From Rhizobium sp. SG_E_25_P2 (GTDB lineage: Bacteria > Pseudomonadota > Alphaproteobacteria > Rhizobiales > Rhizobiaceae): a stretch of 64,000 nt of DNA. Below the pieces are notes generated by a model. The model searched no databases, was not told the DNA's origin, and saw nothing but the letters and a program-made list of their open reading frames with translations. The stretch covers positions 124,001-188,000 of the forward strand of contig NZ_JARXVM010000006.1 in the NCBI RefSeq assembly GCF_029892285.1. Direction: 5' to 3'. Below are positions 1-8,785 of the stretch, one piece after another (the first letter of the stretch is position 1; the number at the start of each line of letters is the position of its first letter). Position numbers and translations under genes: made by a program.

Positions 1-659
1 CGCTGATCGGTGGCGAAACGGCTGAGATGCCAGGCATGTATCGCGAAGGCGATTACGACCTCGCGGGCTTCGCCGTCGGCGCCGCCGAGCGCGGCGAATT
101 GCTGCCCAAGGCGGATGCGGCCGAAGGCGACGTCATTCTCGGCCTCGCCTCCTCGGGCGTCCACTCCAACGGCTATTCGCTGGTGCGCAAGATCGTCGAA
201 CTCTCCGGCCTCGGCTGGGACGCCAAGGCGCCCTTCGACGCAGAGAAGACGCTCGGCGAAGCGCTGCTTGAGCCGACCAAGATCTATGTGAAGCCGCTGC
301 TCAAGGCGATCCGCGAGACCGGCGCGATCAAGGCGCTCGCCCATATCACCGGCGGCGGCTTCCCGGAAAATATTCCGCGCGTGCTGCCGAAAACGCTGGC
401 CGCCGAAATCGACCTCGCCGCGATCCCGGTCAAGCCGGTGTTCAAGTGGCTGGCAAGCACGGGCGGCGTGGCCGAGCGCGAGATGCTGCGCACCTTCAAT
501 TGCGGCGTCGGCATGGTTCTCGTCGTGTCTCCCGATCAGGCGGACGCGGTGGCGGAAGTCCTGACCGCCGAGGGCGAAACGGTCGTTCGCCTCGGCCGCA
601 TGATTGCCCGCGCCGAAGGCGCGGCTGGCGTCGCCTATCAGGGCAGTCTCGGCCTATGA
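1..659 (+). CDS. purM: Phosphoribosylformylglycinamidine cyclo-ligase (AIR synthetase), 3' part
   Basis: This is the C-terminal part of PurM, which closes the imidazole ring of formylglycinamidine ribonucleotide to give AIR in purine synthesis. The reading frame is open from base 3 and begins inside the conserved [11 protein letters not shown] segment, followed by the [14 protein letters not shown] and [14 protein letters not shown] blocks typical of PurM and its ATP-grasp-like superfamily. The N-terminal part lies outside the window. The stop codon overlaps the purN start as ATGA, so the two genes are translationally coupled. The purMN order is standard in proteobacteria. Confidence 0.96.
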   Translation, partial: LIGGETAEMPGMYREGDYDLAGFAVGAAERGELLPKADAAEGDVILGLASSGVHSNGYSLVRKIVELSGLGWDAKAPFDAEKTLGEALLEPTKIYVKPLLKAIRETGAIKALAHITGGGFPENIPRVLPKTLAAEIDLAAIPVKPVFKWLASTGGVAEREMLRTFNCGVGMVLVVSPDQADAVAEVLTAEGETVVRLGRMIARAEGAAGVAYQGSLGL

Positions 660-1270
660 TCAAAAAGCGCGGCGTGATCTTCATTTCGGGCAGCGGCTCC
701 AACATGGTGGCGCTGCTCGAAGCGGCGCGCGCAACAGAGTACCCGGTGGACTTCGTCGCCGTGATCTCAGACAAAGCCGATGCTGGCGGCCTCGCCAAGG
801 CGGAAGCGCTGGGCGTTGCGACCCATGTGTTCGAGCGCAAGGGCTTTGGCTCCAAGGCCGAGCATGAGGCGGCGATCCTCGCTCGTCTCGCCGAGATCGC
901 GCCTGATCTCATCTGCCTCGCCGGCTATATGCGGCTGCTGTCTGCCGATTTCATCGCCGCCTATGAGGGCCGCATCCTCAACATCCACCCTTCCCTGCTG
1001 CCGCTGTTTCCGGGCCTTCACACCCATCAGCGCGCCATCGAGGCCGGCATGAAAGTGTCGGGCTGCACGGTGCATATCGTGACCCCCGGCATGGACGAAG
1101 GCCCGGCGCTGGCGCAGGGCGTCGCGCCGATCCTGGCAGGCGATACGCCTGACGCGCTGGCGGCGCGGGTGTTGAAGGTGGAGCACCAGATCTACAAGGC
1201 TGCAGTGGCGAGGTTTGCGGGCGGCGCGGTCGAGACCGACGCGGATGCGCGGCTGGTGTCGTTCGGGTGA
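656..1270 (+). CDS. purN: Phosphoribosylglycinamide formyltransferase
   Basis: The 204-residue protein transfers a formyl group from 10-formyl-tetrahydrofolate to GAR in the third step of purine synthesis. It starts [16 protein letters not shown], the nucleotide-binding N-terminus of the family. It carries the catalytic Asn and His in NIHPSLLP and the catalytic Asp in the MDEGPALAQ region. Length matches the usual 200-215 residues. The ATG at 656 was chosen because it overlaps the purM stop (ATGA) and gives the canonical N-terminus; a longer in-frame extension lies wholly inside purM. Confidence 0.97.
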   Translation: MIKKRGVIFISGSGSNMVALLEAARATEYPVDFVAVISDKADAGGLAKAEALGVATHVFERKGFGSKAEHEAAILARLAEIAPDLICLAGYMRLLSADFIAAYEGRILNIHPSLLPLFPGLHTHQRAIEAGMKVSGCTVHIVTPGMDEGPALAQGVAPILAGDTPDALAARVLKVEHQIYKAAVARFAGGAVETDADARLVSFG

Positions 1271-1325
1271 GGCCTGCCTGACGCTTATGTTTTCTATCAA
1301 ATCTGTGGAATGAGGGCGTGCTCCG

Positions 1326-1452
1326 CCCCTCATCCCCCTGCCGGGACCTTCTCCCCGCATTGCGGGGCGAAGGGCGGTGGAGCGCAGGCCGTGCCACATC
1401 CTCCTTCTCCCCGCTCTGCGCGGGGAGAAGGTCCCGGCAGGGGGATGAGGGG
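1326..1452. repeat. RIME-like intergenic palindromic element
   Basis: Two perfect 33-base inverted arms (1326-1358 and 1420-1452) flank a 61-base centre. Each arm runs into its own smaller hairpin: CTTCTCCCCGCA pairs with the following TGCGGGGCGAAG, and CCTTCTCCCCGC pairs with GCGGGGAGAAGG. This two-hairpin layout and the CCCCTCATCC...CCGGGACCTTCTCCCCG sequence match what I recall of RIME (Rhizobium-specific intergenic mosaic elements). It lies 3' of purN and may fold in its transcript. No other copy was noticed in the window. Confidence 0.8.
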
Positions 1453-1618
1453 CGTTGCACACCATATGATGCGCTCGGCCCCCACTCTGCCCAAGATCCC
1501 TAAAATTCTCCCCATTCTCCTAACCCGCCCTAAACCCCGTCGCATCGCAGGAGTACCCCGTTAAGCCGGCCTTAACGCCCCGGCCCCTGAATGATGGCGG
1601 AATAAACTGGCGGCGTTG

Positions 1619-2452
1619 ATGTCGAATTTGCGGAAGAAATATTATCTGGTCCTCACCAAGTCCCAGGAGCGGCTGGCAATGCTCGGCGGCGTGCTGCTGC
1701 TCGCGCCGATCCTGGCGCTGACCGGCCTGTGGATCAACAATGCACTGACGCTCACGCGGCTGGGCCAGGCCATGGAGGCGCGGGCCGACGTCTGGAAAGA
1801 AGACGCCGCAGCCATAGACCGGCAGGTGACGCCAGCGAGCCTCAAGGACCCGATCAAGCGCAACGCCTATCGACTGGTCAACGGTCATGACGAGTTATTG
1901 CCGGAACGCCGGGTGATCGTCACGGTGCAGGTTCCCATCGGGTTGAAGAAAACCGGAGCCGACCGGCCGGGCGATCTTGCAGCGCTTGCCGACGAGGCCG
2001 CCGCGCGGACCCAGGAAATGGCGGAGCGAGAATGTGCGCTGATGATCGGACCGCTTGCCGCCGAATGCCTTCCGGTGGCCGCGACCGGCAGACGCATCGG
2101 CGCCAACGCCTTCGAATATCAGCTGCAGCTCGCCTTTCGCGAGGCGCAGCCTTTCGGCGCGCGCGATCGCGACGGCCGCTACGATTTCACACTGACGCGG
2201 TCCACGCCCGGCTCGGAATATATGCGCAAGCGCTTCTATTTTGCGGAAGCCGACCGGCAGCGGCAGAAAATCTATGCGGCCGCCGCCGGCGCCTGCAAGG
2301 AGATCCGCAAGCGCCAGGGCAATTGCAGCATCACGGCGCTGTCGGTCGCCTCCAAACTCGATCCCGGCACGCCAATGGCGCGGCTCGCGGCGTCGGCGGC
2401 CTATGCCAGCCTGGTTCCGACCATGAAGCTGGCGGACAACGGCGCGCCGTGA
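1619..2452 (+). CDS. Membrane-anchored protein of unknown function
   Basis: I do not recognise the family. The 277-residue product has a basic N-terminus, one membrane segment at about residues 19-40 (MLGGVLLLAPILALTGLWIN), and a long soluble part that would be periplasmic. Two or three Cys (in RECALMIG, AAECLP, GACKEI and GNCSIT) could form disulfides there. A Glu/Ala-rich helical stretch lies near residues 120-145. The start is uncertain: TTG at 1616 is immediately followed by ATG at 1619, with no clear ribosome binding site. It is a single gene, convergent with the Nudix gene only 4 bases away. Confidence 0.7.
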   Translation: MSNLRKKYYLVLTKSQERLAMLGGVLLLAPILALTGLWINNALTLTRLGQAMEARADVWKEDAAAIDRQVTPASLKDPIKRNAYRLVNGHDELLPERRVIVTVQVPIGLKKTGADRPGDLAALADEAAARTQEMAERECALMIGPLAAECLPVAATGRRIGANAFEYQLQLAFREAQPFGARDRDGRYDFTLTRSTPGSEYMRKRFYFAEADRQRQKIYAAAAGACKEIRKRQGNCSITALSVASKLDPGTPMARLAASAAYASLVPTMKLADNGAP

Positions 2453-2456
2453 GGCG

Positions 2457-3044
2457 TCAGAGGCCGTATGTCATCACCGCCCATTGCAGGAGCATGATCG
2501 TCTTGCCGTCGACGATCTTGCCGGCTGAAATCATCTCGAACGCTTCCTTAAGGGGAATTTCGAGGATCTCGATATCCTCGCCTTCTTCTTCGAGCCCGCC
2601 GCCCTCGCCCTGCCTTTGGGTCACATCGATTTCGGCGGCGAAAAAGGAAACGCGCTCGGTCAGAGTGCCCGGAGACATATAGGCGTCGTAGAGATAATCG
2701 GCGCGGTCGATTCGGTAGCCGGTTTCCTCCATCGCCTCGCGGATGATGGCGCTCAAGGGATCGTCGCCGTCGAGCAGGCCGGCGGGCGTTTCGATCAGCC
2801 AGCCGTCATCGCCGTTCAGCACCGGCGGCACGCGCAATTGCCGAACCAGGATCACGCTTTTTCGGGCGGGATCGTAAAGCAGGATGGTGGCTGCGTTGCC
2901 GTGATCGTGGATCTCGCGGCTCAGCGTCTGGCGTCCGCCTTTCAGCGTTTCATGCTCGACGGTCAGCCGTTGCAGATGCACGAAGCGCTTGTAGAGCGTC
3001 TCGGAGTTGAGAATGTCGACCTTGCGGGAAGGCTTAGCGTCCAT
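2457..3044 (-). CDS. Nudix hydrolase, NudK/NudF-like (nucleotide-sugar or ADP-ribose pyrophosphatase)
   Basis: The 195-residue protein resembles E. coli GDP-mannose hydrolase NudK along its length: a REIHDHGNAATILLYD strand, then LVRQLRVP, the Nudix helix GLLDGDDPLSAIIREAMEETGY, the LYDAYMSPGTLTERVSFF loop, and an EDIEILEIPLKEAFEMI tail. It should hydrolyse a nucleoside diphosphate linked to a sugar, releasing NMP and sugar phosphate. The first acidic Nudix-box residue is Asp where NudK has Glu, a mild change. ADP-ribose is an alternative substrate that sequence alone cannot exclude. Confidence 0.88.
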   Translation of the reverse strand: MDAKPSRKVDILNSETLYKRFVHLQRLTVEHETLKGGRQTLSREIHDHGNAATILLYDPARKSVILVRQLRVPPVLNGDDGWLIETPAGLLDGDDPLSAIIREAMEETGYRIDRADYLYDAYMSPGTLTERVSFFAAEIDVTQRQGEGGGLEEEGEDIEILEIPLKEAFEMISAGKIVDGKTIMLLQWAVMTYGL

Positions 3045-3114
3045 GTCGTCTGCCCTTGTCCATCACGATCCTCCCTGAGCCCCGGTGACATGAAACGGGC
3101 TCAAGGAAAAGATC

Positions 3115-5226
3115 TTATTTTCTCAGCCAGACCCGGTTGTCATGCAGGCCGACGCCGCCGAACGGGGCGACATTGTCAGCGCCGGTCAGCACGTTGATTC
3201 CCTCGCCATCCAGATGCGCCTTGTTGGGCCAGAGGCCTTCGACGATCAGCACGCCCGGCTTGGTGGTCTCGGTCACCCGCGCATGGATACGGATCGAGCC
3301 TCTGTCATTGCCGATCGTGACGATGTCGCCGGCATTGATCTCCAGCGCCAGCGCGTCGGCGGGCGCGATCATCACTTCTGGGCGTCCCTCCTTCTCCCGC
3401 GAGGTCCGGGTTTCGGTGAAACTCGAATTGAGAAAATTGCGGGCCGGCGGCGTGGCGAGGCGGTAGGGATGGGCCTCATCCACCTCTTCGATGACGGGAC
3501 AGTAATCCGGAAACTCCGGCAGCCGGTCATAGGGGCCGAGCAGGCCGATGGAATCGGGCGGCCGCACCGAACCCTGCTGCCCCTCCCAATCCGGCCGGAA
3601 ACGGAACTTGCCGTCGGCATGGGCGAAGCCGTCGAGATAATGGGCAGTGCGGAAATCCGGCTGGCGGTCGAACCAGCGGTCATTGAGCAGGTCGTCATAG
3701 CTCGGCAGGCCGGGAACCGAGAGGATGCGCTCGATATGCGCGCGCTCGCTCATGCCGAAGCCCGGCTGGTCGGCAACGCCGAGACGCTTGGCCAGTTCTT
3801 CGACGACGAAGAGATTGGTGCGGACATCCTGAGGCGGCTCTACCAGTTTCGGCCCGAGCATGATGTGGCTCTGGCCGCCGCCGCGATAGATGTCATCATG
3901 CTCGACGAACATGGTGGCCGGCAAGACGATATCGGCGATCTCGGCCGTCTCTGTCATGAATTGCTCATGCACGGCGACGAACAGATCTTCGCGGGCAAAA
4001 CCCTGCCGCACCAGCCGCTGTTCCGGCATGACATTGGCCGGATTGGTGTTCTGGATCAGCATGGCCGTGACAGGCGGGCCGTTGCGCAGCGCGCGGGCGT
4101 CTCCGGTCAGGATGCGGCCGAGTTCGGACTGGTCGAGTTCGCGGATCGAGGGATCGACCAGCGACCGCCCGGTCAGCAGCCGGTTGTCCATGCCGAAGAT
4201 ATGCGAATTGCTGTGGAAGGCGCCGCCGCCCTCATATTGCCAGGAGCCGAGCACGCTCGCCACCGACAGCGCCGCATGCATCGACACTGCGCCATTGCGC
4301 GAGCGGGTGAAGCCGTAGCCGAGGCGGAAATAGCTCTTCTTCGTCTCGCCCACCAGCCGGGCGAACGTCTCGATCTCCTCGACCGACAGGCCGGTGATGG
4401 CGGAGGCCCATTGCGGGGTCTTTGTCGCGACATGCGCTTCGAGGCCCTGGGGATCATCGGTATAGCGCGCCATATAGTCCCGGTCGGCGTAACCGTCGCG
4501 AAAGGCGACATGCATGACGGCGCAGGCGAGTGCGGCGTCGGAGCCGGGCTTCAGGATCAGCTTCAGATCCGCTTGCTTCATGGTCGGCGTATCGTAGATG
4601 TCGATCGCCACGACTTTCGCGCCGCGCTCCTTGCGGGCGCGCATGGCGTGGGTCATCACATTGACCTGGGTCGACACGGCATTGGTGCCCCAGATGACCA
4701 CACAGTCGGATTTGGCCATTTCGCGCGGATCGGGGCCGCGCAACTGGCCCGTGCCCATGACGTATCCTGTCCAGGCGGGATTGACGCAGATGGAATCGAA
4801 GAAGCCGGAATATTTCTTGGCGGCGGTCAGGCGATTGATGGAATCGCGCTGCACCCAGCCCATCGTGCCGGCATAATAATAGGGCCAGACACTCTCGGAG
4901 CCGTGCTGCGCCTCAGCCTTGACAAAGGCCTCGGCGATCTCGTCCAGCGCCTGCTCCCAGGTGACCGTCTGCCAGGAGCCCGCCCCCTTGGCGCCAGTCC
5001 TCCGCATCGGATGCATCAGCCTGTCAGGATGATAGAGCCGTTCGGCATAGCGCGCCACCTTGGCGCAGATCACGCCGGCGGTGTAGCTGTTGTCGGCGCC
5101 GCGCACCCGGCCCATCTTGCCGTCGGGCAGGATCTCGATGTCGAGCGCGCAGGTGGAGGGACAGTCATGCGGACAGGCCGAATGAGCGATGGCGATTTTT
5201 TCGGAGGGGCGGGTCGCAATGTTCAT
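3115..5226 (-). CDS. Molybdopterin-dependent oxidoreductase (BisC/PhsA superfamily)
   Basis: A 703-residue member of the DMSO reductase superfamily. An N-terminal iron-sulfur motif is formed by Cys18, Cys22, Cys26 and Cys54 (CPHDCPSTC then GVICAK), followed by the molybdopterin domains (WGTNAVSTQVNVM, GSDAALACAVMH, IQNTNPANVMPE) and a C-terminal molydopterin dinucleotide-binding domain (NDRGSIRIHARVTE). There is no signal peptide or Tat motif, so it is probably cytoplasmic. No electron-transfer or membrane subunit is adjacent, so the substrate is unknown. ATG at 5226 was preferred to an upstream GTG at 5271 because the extra residues look non-conserved; neither has a strong ribosome binding site. 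Confidence 0.88.
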   Translation of the reverse strand: MNIATRPSEKIAIAHSACPHDCPSTCALDIEILPDGKMGRVRGADNSYTAGVICAKVARYAERLYHPDRLMHPMRRTGAKGAGSWQTVTWEQALDEIAEAFVKAEAQHGSESVWPYYYAGTMGWVQRDSINRLTAAKKYSGFFDSICVNPAWTGYVMGTGQLRGPDPREMAKSDCVVIWGTNAVSTQVNVMTHAMRARKERGAKVVAIDIYDTPTMKQADLKLILKPGSDAALACAVMHVAFRDGYADRDYMARYTDDPQGLEAHVATKTPQWASAITGLSVEEIETFARLVGETKKSYFRLGYGFTRSRNGAVSMHAALSVASVLGSWQYEGGGAFHSNSHIFGMDNRLLTGRSLVDPSIRELDQSELGRILTGDARALRNGPPVTAMLIQNTNPANVMPEQRLVRQGFAREDLFVAVHEQFMTETAEIADIVLPATMFVEHDDIYRGGGQSHIMLGPKLVEPPQDVRTNLFVVEELAKRLGVADQPGFGMSERAHIERILSVPGLPSYDDLLNDRWFDRQPDFRTAHYLDGFAHADGKFRFRPDWEGQQGSVRPPDSIGLLGPYDRLPEFPDYCPVIEEVDEAHPYRLATPPARNFLNSSFTETRTSREKEGRPEVMIAPADALALEINAGDIVTIGNDRGSIRIHARVTETTKPGVLIVEGLWPNKAHLDGEGINVLTGADNVAPFGGVGLHDNRVWLRK

Positions 5227-5310
5227 GCTATCGGTATAATTCAGCCGACGCCGCGCCGCTAGCCGCGCCACAGCGCATTGACAAATATCATCCCGACTTC
5301 ACCGGAAATC

Positions 5311-6162
5311 ATGAATTACCGCCACATCTATCACGCTGGAAATTTCGCTGACGTCCTCAAGCACGCCGTGCTGGCCCGTCTCGTCGATTATCTCAAGCAG
5401 AAGGACAAGCCCTTCCGCGTGATCGACACCCATGCCGGCATCGGGATCTATGACCTCTCCAGCGAAGAGGCGCAGAAAACCGGTGAATGGCTTGATGGCG
5501 TCGGACGGCTTCTGGAAAAGGATATCCCGGCCAAAGTCGCGCCGCTTTTGGCGCCCTATCTCCAGGCGGTGACAGCTCTTAATCCAGACGGCGGCGTGCA
5601 ATTCTATCCCGGCTCGCCGAAGATAGCCCGCCATCTGTTGCGCAGCCAGGACCGGCTGTCGCTGATGGAGCTGCATCCCGACGATTACGAGACGCTGCAC
5701 GCCAATTTCGACGGCGATTTCCAGACCCGCGTCACCCATCTCGACGGCTGGCTGGCGATGAACGCGCAGGTGCCGCCGAAGGAGAAGCGCGGCCTCATCC
5801 TGGTCGATCCGCCTTTCGAACAAGAAGGCGAATACAAGCGCCTTGCCGACTATCTCGGCAAGGCATGGCGGAAATTCCCCGGCGGCGTCTATTGCCTGTG
5901 GTATCCGCTGAAGAAGGGCGCGCCGATCCCGGAGTTTCACGCCGCGCTGCATGCGCTGGACATTCCCAAGACGCTGGCGGTGGAACTGACCGTGCGCAGC
6001 GAGCGCGACACGACGGGCCTGACCGGCACCGGCCTCATCATCGTCAATCCGCCCTACACGCTGAAGGGCGAACTCGACATTCTGCTTCCCTTCCTCAAGG
6101 AGCGCCTCGGGCAGGACCGTTCGGCGTCGGCGCGGGCGGTGTGGATCAGGGGCGAAAGCTAA
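5311..6162 (+). CDS. rlmJ: 23S rRNA (adenine-2030-N6)-methyltransferase
   Basis: RlmJ methylates N6 of A2030 in 23S rRNA using S-adenosylmethionine. The 283-residue protein begins MNYRHIYHAGNFADVLKHA, the family signature, and holds the catalytic DPPF motif at residues 166-169 (ILVDPPFEQEGEY). The ATG at 5311 was chosen because it gives this N-terminus; an in-frame ATG-like start 33 bases upstream adds non-conserved residues. It is divergent from the molybdopterin oxidoreductase and convergent with the TadG-like gene. Confidence 0.95.
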   Translation: MNYRHIYHAGNFADVLKHAVLARLVDYLKQKDKPFRVIDTHAGIGIYDLSSEEAQKTGEWLDGVGRLLEKDIPAKVAPLLAPYLQAVTALNPDGGVQFYPGSPKIARHLLRSQDRLSLMELHPDDYETLHANFDGDFQTRVTHLDGWLAMNAQVPPKEKRGLILVDPPFEQEGEYKRLADYLGKAWRKFPGGVYCLWYPLKKGAPIPEFHAALHALDIPKTLAVELTVRSERDTTGLTGTGLIIVNPPYTLKGELDILLPFLKERLGQDRSASARAVWIRGES

Positions 6163-6172
6163 GCGCCGCGCT

Positions 6173-7453
6173 TCAACCCGTGAGGCGAGGCATGTTGACC
6201 ACCTTCAGAAACAGCGCATTCATCGCGTCGGCGACGCCGCTCGACGGGCTGACCTCGAAATAGAGGCCGTCACTCGCGCAGGCTTTCATGTTGGTGGCGA
6301 TTTCGCTGTGAAACGGCTTGATCCATTTACGGTACCAGCTGTCGCTGTTGACATCGAGATAGGTGGTGTAGAGAACCGCAATACGAACGCCATTCGCCTT
6401 GATCTTCGTGCAAACCGATGTGTCGATGGGTTGTTGGCACCGAGTAGCGCCACTGAGCGCTTTCAGGCATCCTGTAGGACGGTTTGCATCCTCCACGCCG
6501 TCGCTCACCAAGAATACAACTTTCTGTCTGTCGGTGCCGCTCAATCCGCTACCGCCTGTACCGGCGGTGTCCTTCAGTGTTGTGAGGGCGGAAAGAAGAT
6601 CTGTTTGCTGATAGCCGTTTTCGCCTTTTCCAGCTATGCTCATGAGGTCGATCGTGCCTGCTGATGTTTTTATATCATCAAGGTTCGATGACATTGCCGC
6701 GACCTCCGTCAATCTGGCGTTGGCCGCTTTGGGGCCTAAAGTGTAAAGCGCCATGCGATACTGATCGTTGTAACGTCGCGCTGTTTTTGCGGTGTTGATC
6801 ATCGATTGCGTAGCCGAAGCCACAACCTGAATCCGCAAGGTGGCGCCAATTGATTTAGCAAGCGCGTAAGCATCGTTCGCTTGGCCAGCAATATGGCAGG
6901 CAAAGGCGCAACCGCCATTGTTGGCTTCCAGCAACGAAATGTCGCTCGTCGTCGCGCCGAGGCCCATGGATGGAGAATTGTCGAGCATCAGATAAAAATC
7001 GGTATAGGTGACCGGTGAATAGGTTCCTGTCGCTGACCCCGCAACATCGATCGAATTCTTGCCGATGATCTTCAAGAATGTAGTCGGGACGCGTGCATGG
7101 AACTCGACACGAGACGTGAAGGTGGTGCTGCTTCTTGTGACATCGAAATCGAAGTTATTGACATAGGCCAAGGTCTTGGGATCTGTATTAACCCTGAACC
7201 ATTGTTCCGCATCGGCTTCCGCCTCCGCGATGGCGCCGGTGCTGCCATTGGAGAGCGCCGCAAGAACACCCACGGATTGCTCCGCGATGGCGCCAACGGC
7301 GGCTGAATCGGCCGCCTGCTGCAGTTTCTGGCGCGCGTTGAGCGCAAATGTGTAATCGACAGCCGAACCTATGCTCGCGCACATCACGACTATCAACAAC
7401 GCCGCCGTCATGGCGAAGTTACCTGTACGATCCGCCAACATCGTCTTCAGCAT
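6173..7453 (-). CDS. TadG-like pilus-assembly family protein with vWA domain
   Basis: The 426-residue protein starts with a TadE/TadG-type membrane helix (DRTGNFAMTAALLIVVMCASIGSAVDY), the feature processed or anchored in Flp pilus minor pilins. It then has a von Willebrand A-type domain with the metal-site motif DNSPSMG (DxSxS) near residue 158 and a later VVFLVSDGVED strand. Several Cys lie in the vWA insertion (GGCAFACH, TGCLKAL, ATRCQQP). It is a lone gene with no tad/cpa ATPase, secretin or prepilin peptidase nearby. Two related loci occur at 42.1-44.7 kb and 62.9 kb. Confidence 0.85.
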   Translation of the reverse strand: MLKTMLADRTGNFAMTAALLIVVMCASIGSAVDYTFALNARQKLQQAADSAAVGAIAEQSVGVLAALSNGSTGAIAEAEADAEQWFRVNTDPKTLAYVNNFDFDVTRSSTTFTSRVEFHARVPTTFLKIIGKNSIDVAGSATGTYSPVTYTDFYLMLDNSPSMGLGATTSDISLLEANNGGCAFACHIAGQANDAYALAKSIGATLRIQVVASATQSMINTAKTARRYNDQYRMALYTLGPKAANARLTEVAAMSSNLDDIKTSAGTIDLMSIAGKGENGYQQTDLLSALTTLKDTAGTGGSGLSGTDRQKVVFLVSDGVEDANRPTGCLKALSGATRCQQPIDTSVCTKIKANGVRIAVLYTTYLDVNSDSWYRKWIKPFHSEIATNMKACASDGLYFEVSPSSGVADAMNALFLKVVNMPRLTG

Positions 7454-7678
7454 CGGTTTCTCTCTAATGGTGATAACCGCATCACTAGACGACGCCCGCT
7501 AATATCAAGCTAACTGTTTTAGTTAATCATCATTTACAGCGCAGCAAACCGCATCGTCGTTCACCGGGTTGCCCCTGGCTACAAGAATCGGTTCATAGCG
7601 CGGCGCAGAGACGCTTAGCCCTTGACCCCCGCGCCGCTTCGGGACAAAGCTCTGGTCACGTTTTCAGGAGATCGTTTC

Positions 7679-8128
7679 ATGTCCGCCGCCCGGATCGCCT
7701 TGGCTCTCTCGCTCGCCCTCTCCGCCTTTTCGGCGCAGCCCGCGCTATCGTTCGAATTCCTGAAGATGCCGGCGCCGCAATGCGATTCCCCCAATGTCCT
7801 CGCCACGTTGAAAGAACGGGTCGATGGTCGTTTCAGGTCGGTGAACAAGACCAAGCTCTATATCAGGAAGGTCGTCAATGCGCGGACGACCCATGAACGG
7901 CCGAAGGACGAGTTGCACCGGGTTGGCCGCAAGTTCTGCCATGGCGTCGCCCTGATGGGAGGCGGCGCGAAACATGAAAAGCGCGACATCTGGTATACGC
8001 TGTCGACGCCGCAGGATCTCGCCGGCATCCCTGGCGTGGCCAAAGTCGATTTCTGCATTTCGGGCCTCGATGTCTGGCGGATCTATGGCAAGGATTGCTC
8101 GACGCTCCGCACCACCATCGGCTGGTGA
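7679..8128 (+). CDS. Secreted protein of unknown function, coupled to RNase T2
   Basis: I do not recognise the family. The 149-residue product has a clear signal peptide (MSAARIALALSLALSAFSAQPALS). The mature part is basic with four Cys (PQCDSP, RKFCHG, DFCISG, KDCSTL), suggesting two disulfides in the periplasm or outside. ATG at 7679 is supported by an AGGAG box at 7666-7670. Its stop overlaps the RNase T2 start (GTGA), so the two secreted proteins are made together. A role as a partner, inhibitor or stabiliser of the nuclease is possible but only inferred from this coupling. Confidence 0.8.
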   Translation: MSAARIALALSLALSAFSAQPALSFEFLKMPAPQCDSPNVLATLKERVDGRFRSVNKTKLYIRKVVNARTTHERPKDELHRVGRKFCHGVALMGGGAKHEKRDIWYTLSTPQDLAGIPGVAKVDFCISGLDVWRIYGKDCSTLRTTIGW

Positions 8129-8772
8129 TCGGCTTGGGCGCCGCAAGTCGCCTGTTGGTCGCGGTCGCGGCGTCAATCGCCGCCTTCATCGGCACGGTGG
8201 CCAAAGCGGATGCTTTCGATTTCTACGTCCTGTCGCTCTCCTGGTCTCCGACCTGGTGCAAGGCTGAGCCTGGTCGCGTCGGCGACCGGCAATGCAAAGA
8301 ACAACGCCGCTTCATCGTCCACGGACTCTGGCCGCAAAACGAGCGCGGCTGGCCGCAATACTGCCGCAGCAATGAGCCGGACCGCGTGCCCTCCTCAATG
8401 ATGCGGGTGATCGGCGACGTCATGCCCTCCATCGGTCTCGCTGGACATGAGTGGCGCAAGCATGGCGCCTGCTCGGGCCTGAGCCAGGAGCGCTATTTCC
8501 GTCTGCTCAAGGAAGCCTATGGCCGGATCAAGCTTCCAGCCACTGTTTTCGACGGCAAAATCGAGCGCAGACTGGGAGTCGACGACATCGAAACTCTGAT
8601 GACCAAGGCCAATCCTGGTTTGCCGCGTGACGGCGTCGCCGTGTCCTGTGACGCAGGCAAGTTTGAGGAAATCAGGATCTGCATGACCAAATCGCTGGGC
8701 TTTCGGGCTTGTGACGAAGTCGACCGCCAGTCCTGCCGCCTCAAGACCGTCAGCATTCCCTCCGCACGATAA
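8125..8772 (+). CDS. Secreted ribonuclease T2 family protein
   Basis: A T2-type RNase cleaves single-stranded RNA through a 2',3'-cyclic phosphate. Both conserved active-site segments are present: FIVHGLWPQ (His66) and HEWRKHGACSG (His108, Glu109, His113). The N-terminus is a signal peptide ending near KADAFDF, and several Cys fit the disulfides of the fold. GTG at 8125 was chosen because it overlaps the upstream stop (GTGA) and yields the signal peptide; a TTG at 8095 would add residues inside the upstream gene. The 215-residue length is normal for bacterial T2 enzymes. Confidence 0.93.
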   Translation: MIGLGAASRLLVAVAASIAAFIGTVAKADAFDFYVLSLSWSPTWCKAEPGRVGDRQCKEQRRFIVHGLWPQNERGWPQYCRSNEPDRVPSSMMRVIGDVMPSIGLAGHEWRKHGACSGLSQERYFRLLKEAYGRIKLPATVFDGKIERRLGVDDIETLMTKANPGLPRDGVAVSCDAGKFEEIRICMTKSLGFRACDEVDRQSCRLKTVSIPSAR

Positions 8773-8785
8773 AGGGCCGAGCTTC

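Noticed and set aside
3142-5262. A 706-codon open frame on the plus strand
   Set aside because: It is antisense to the molybdopterin oxidoreductase, whose motifs are unmistakable, and has no recognisable domain.
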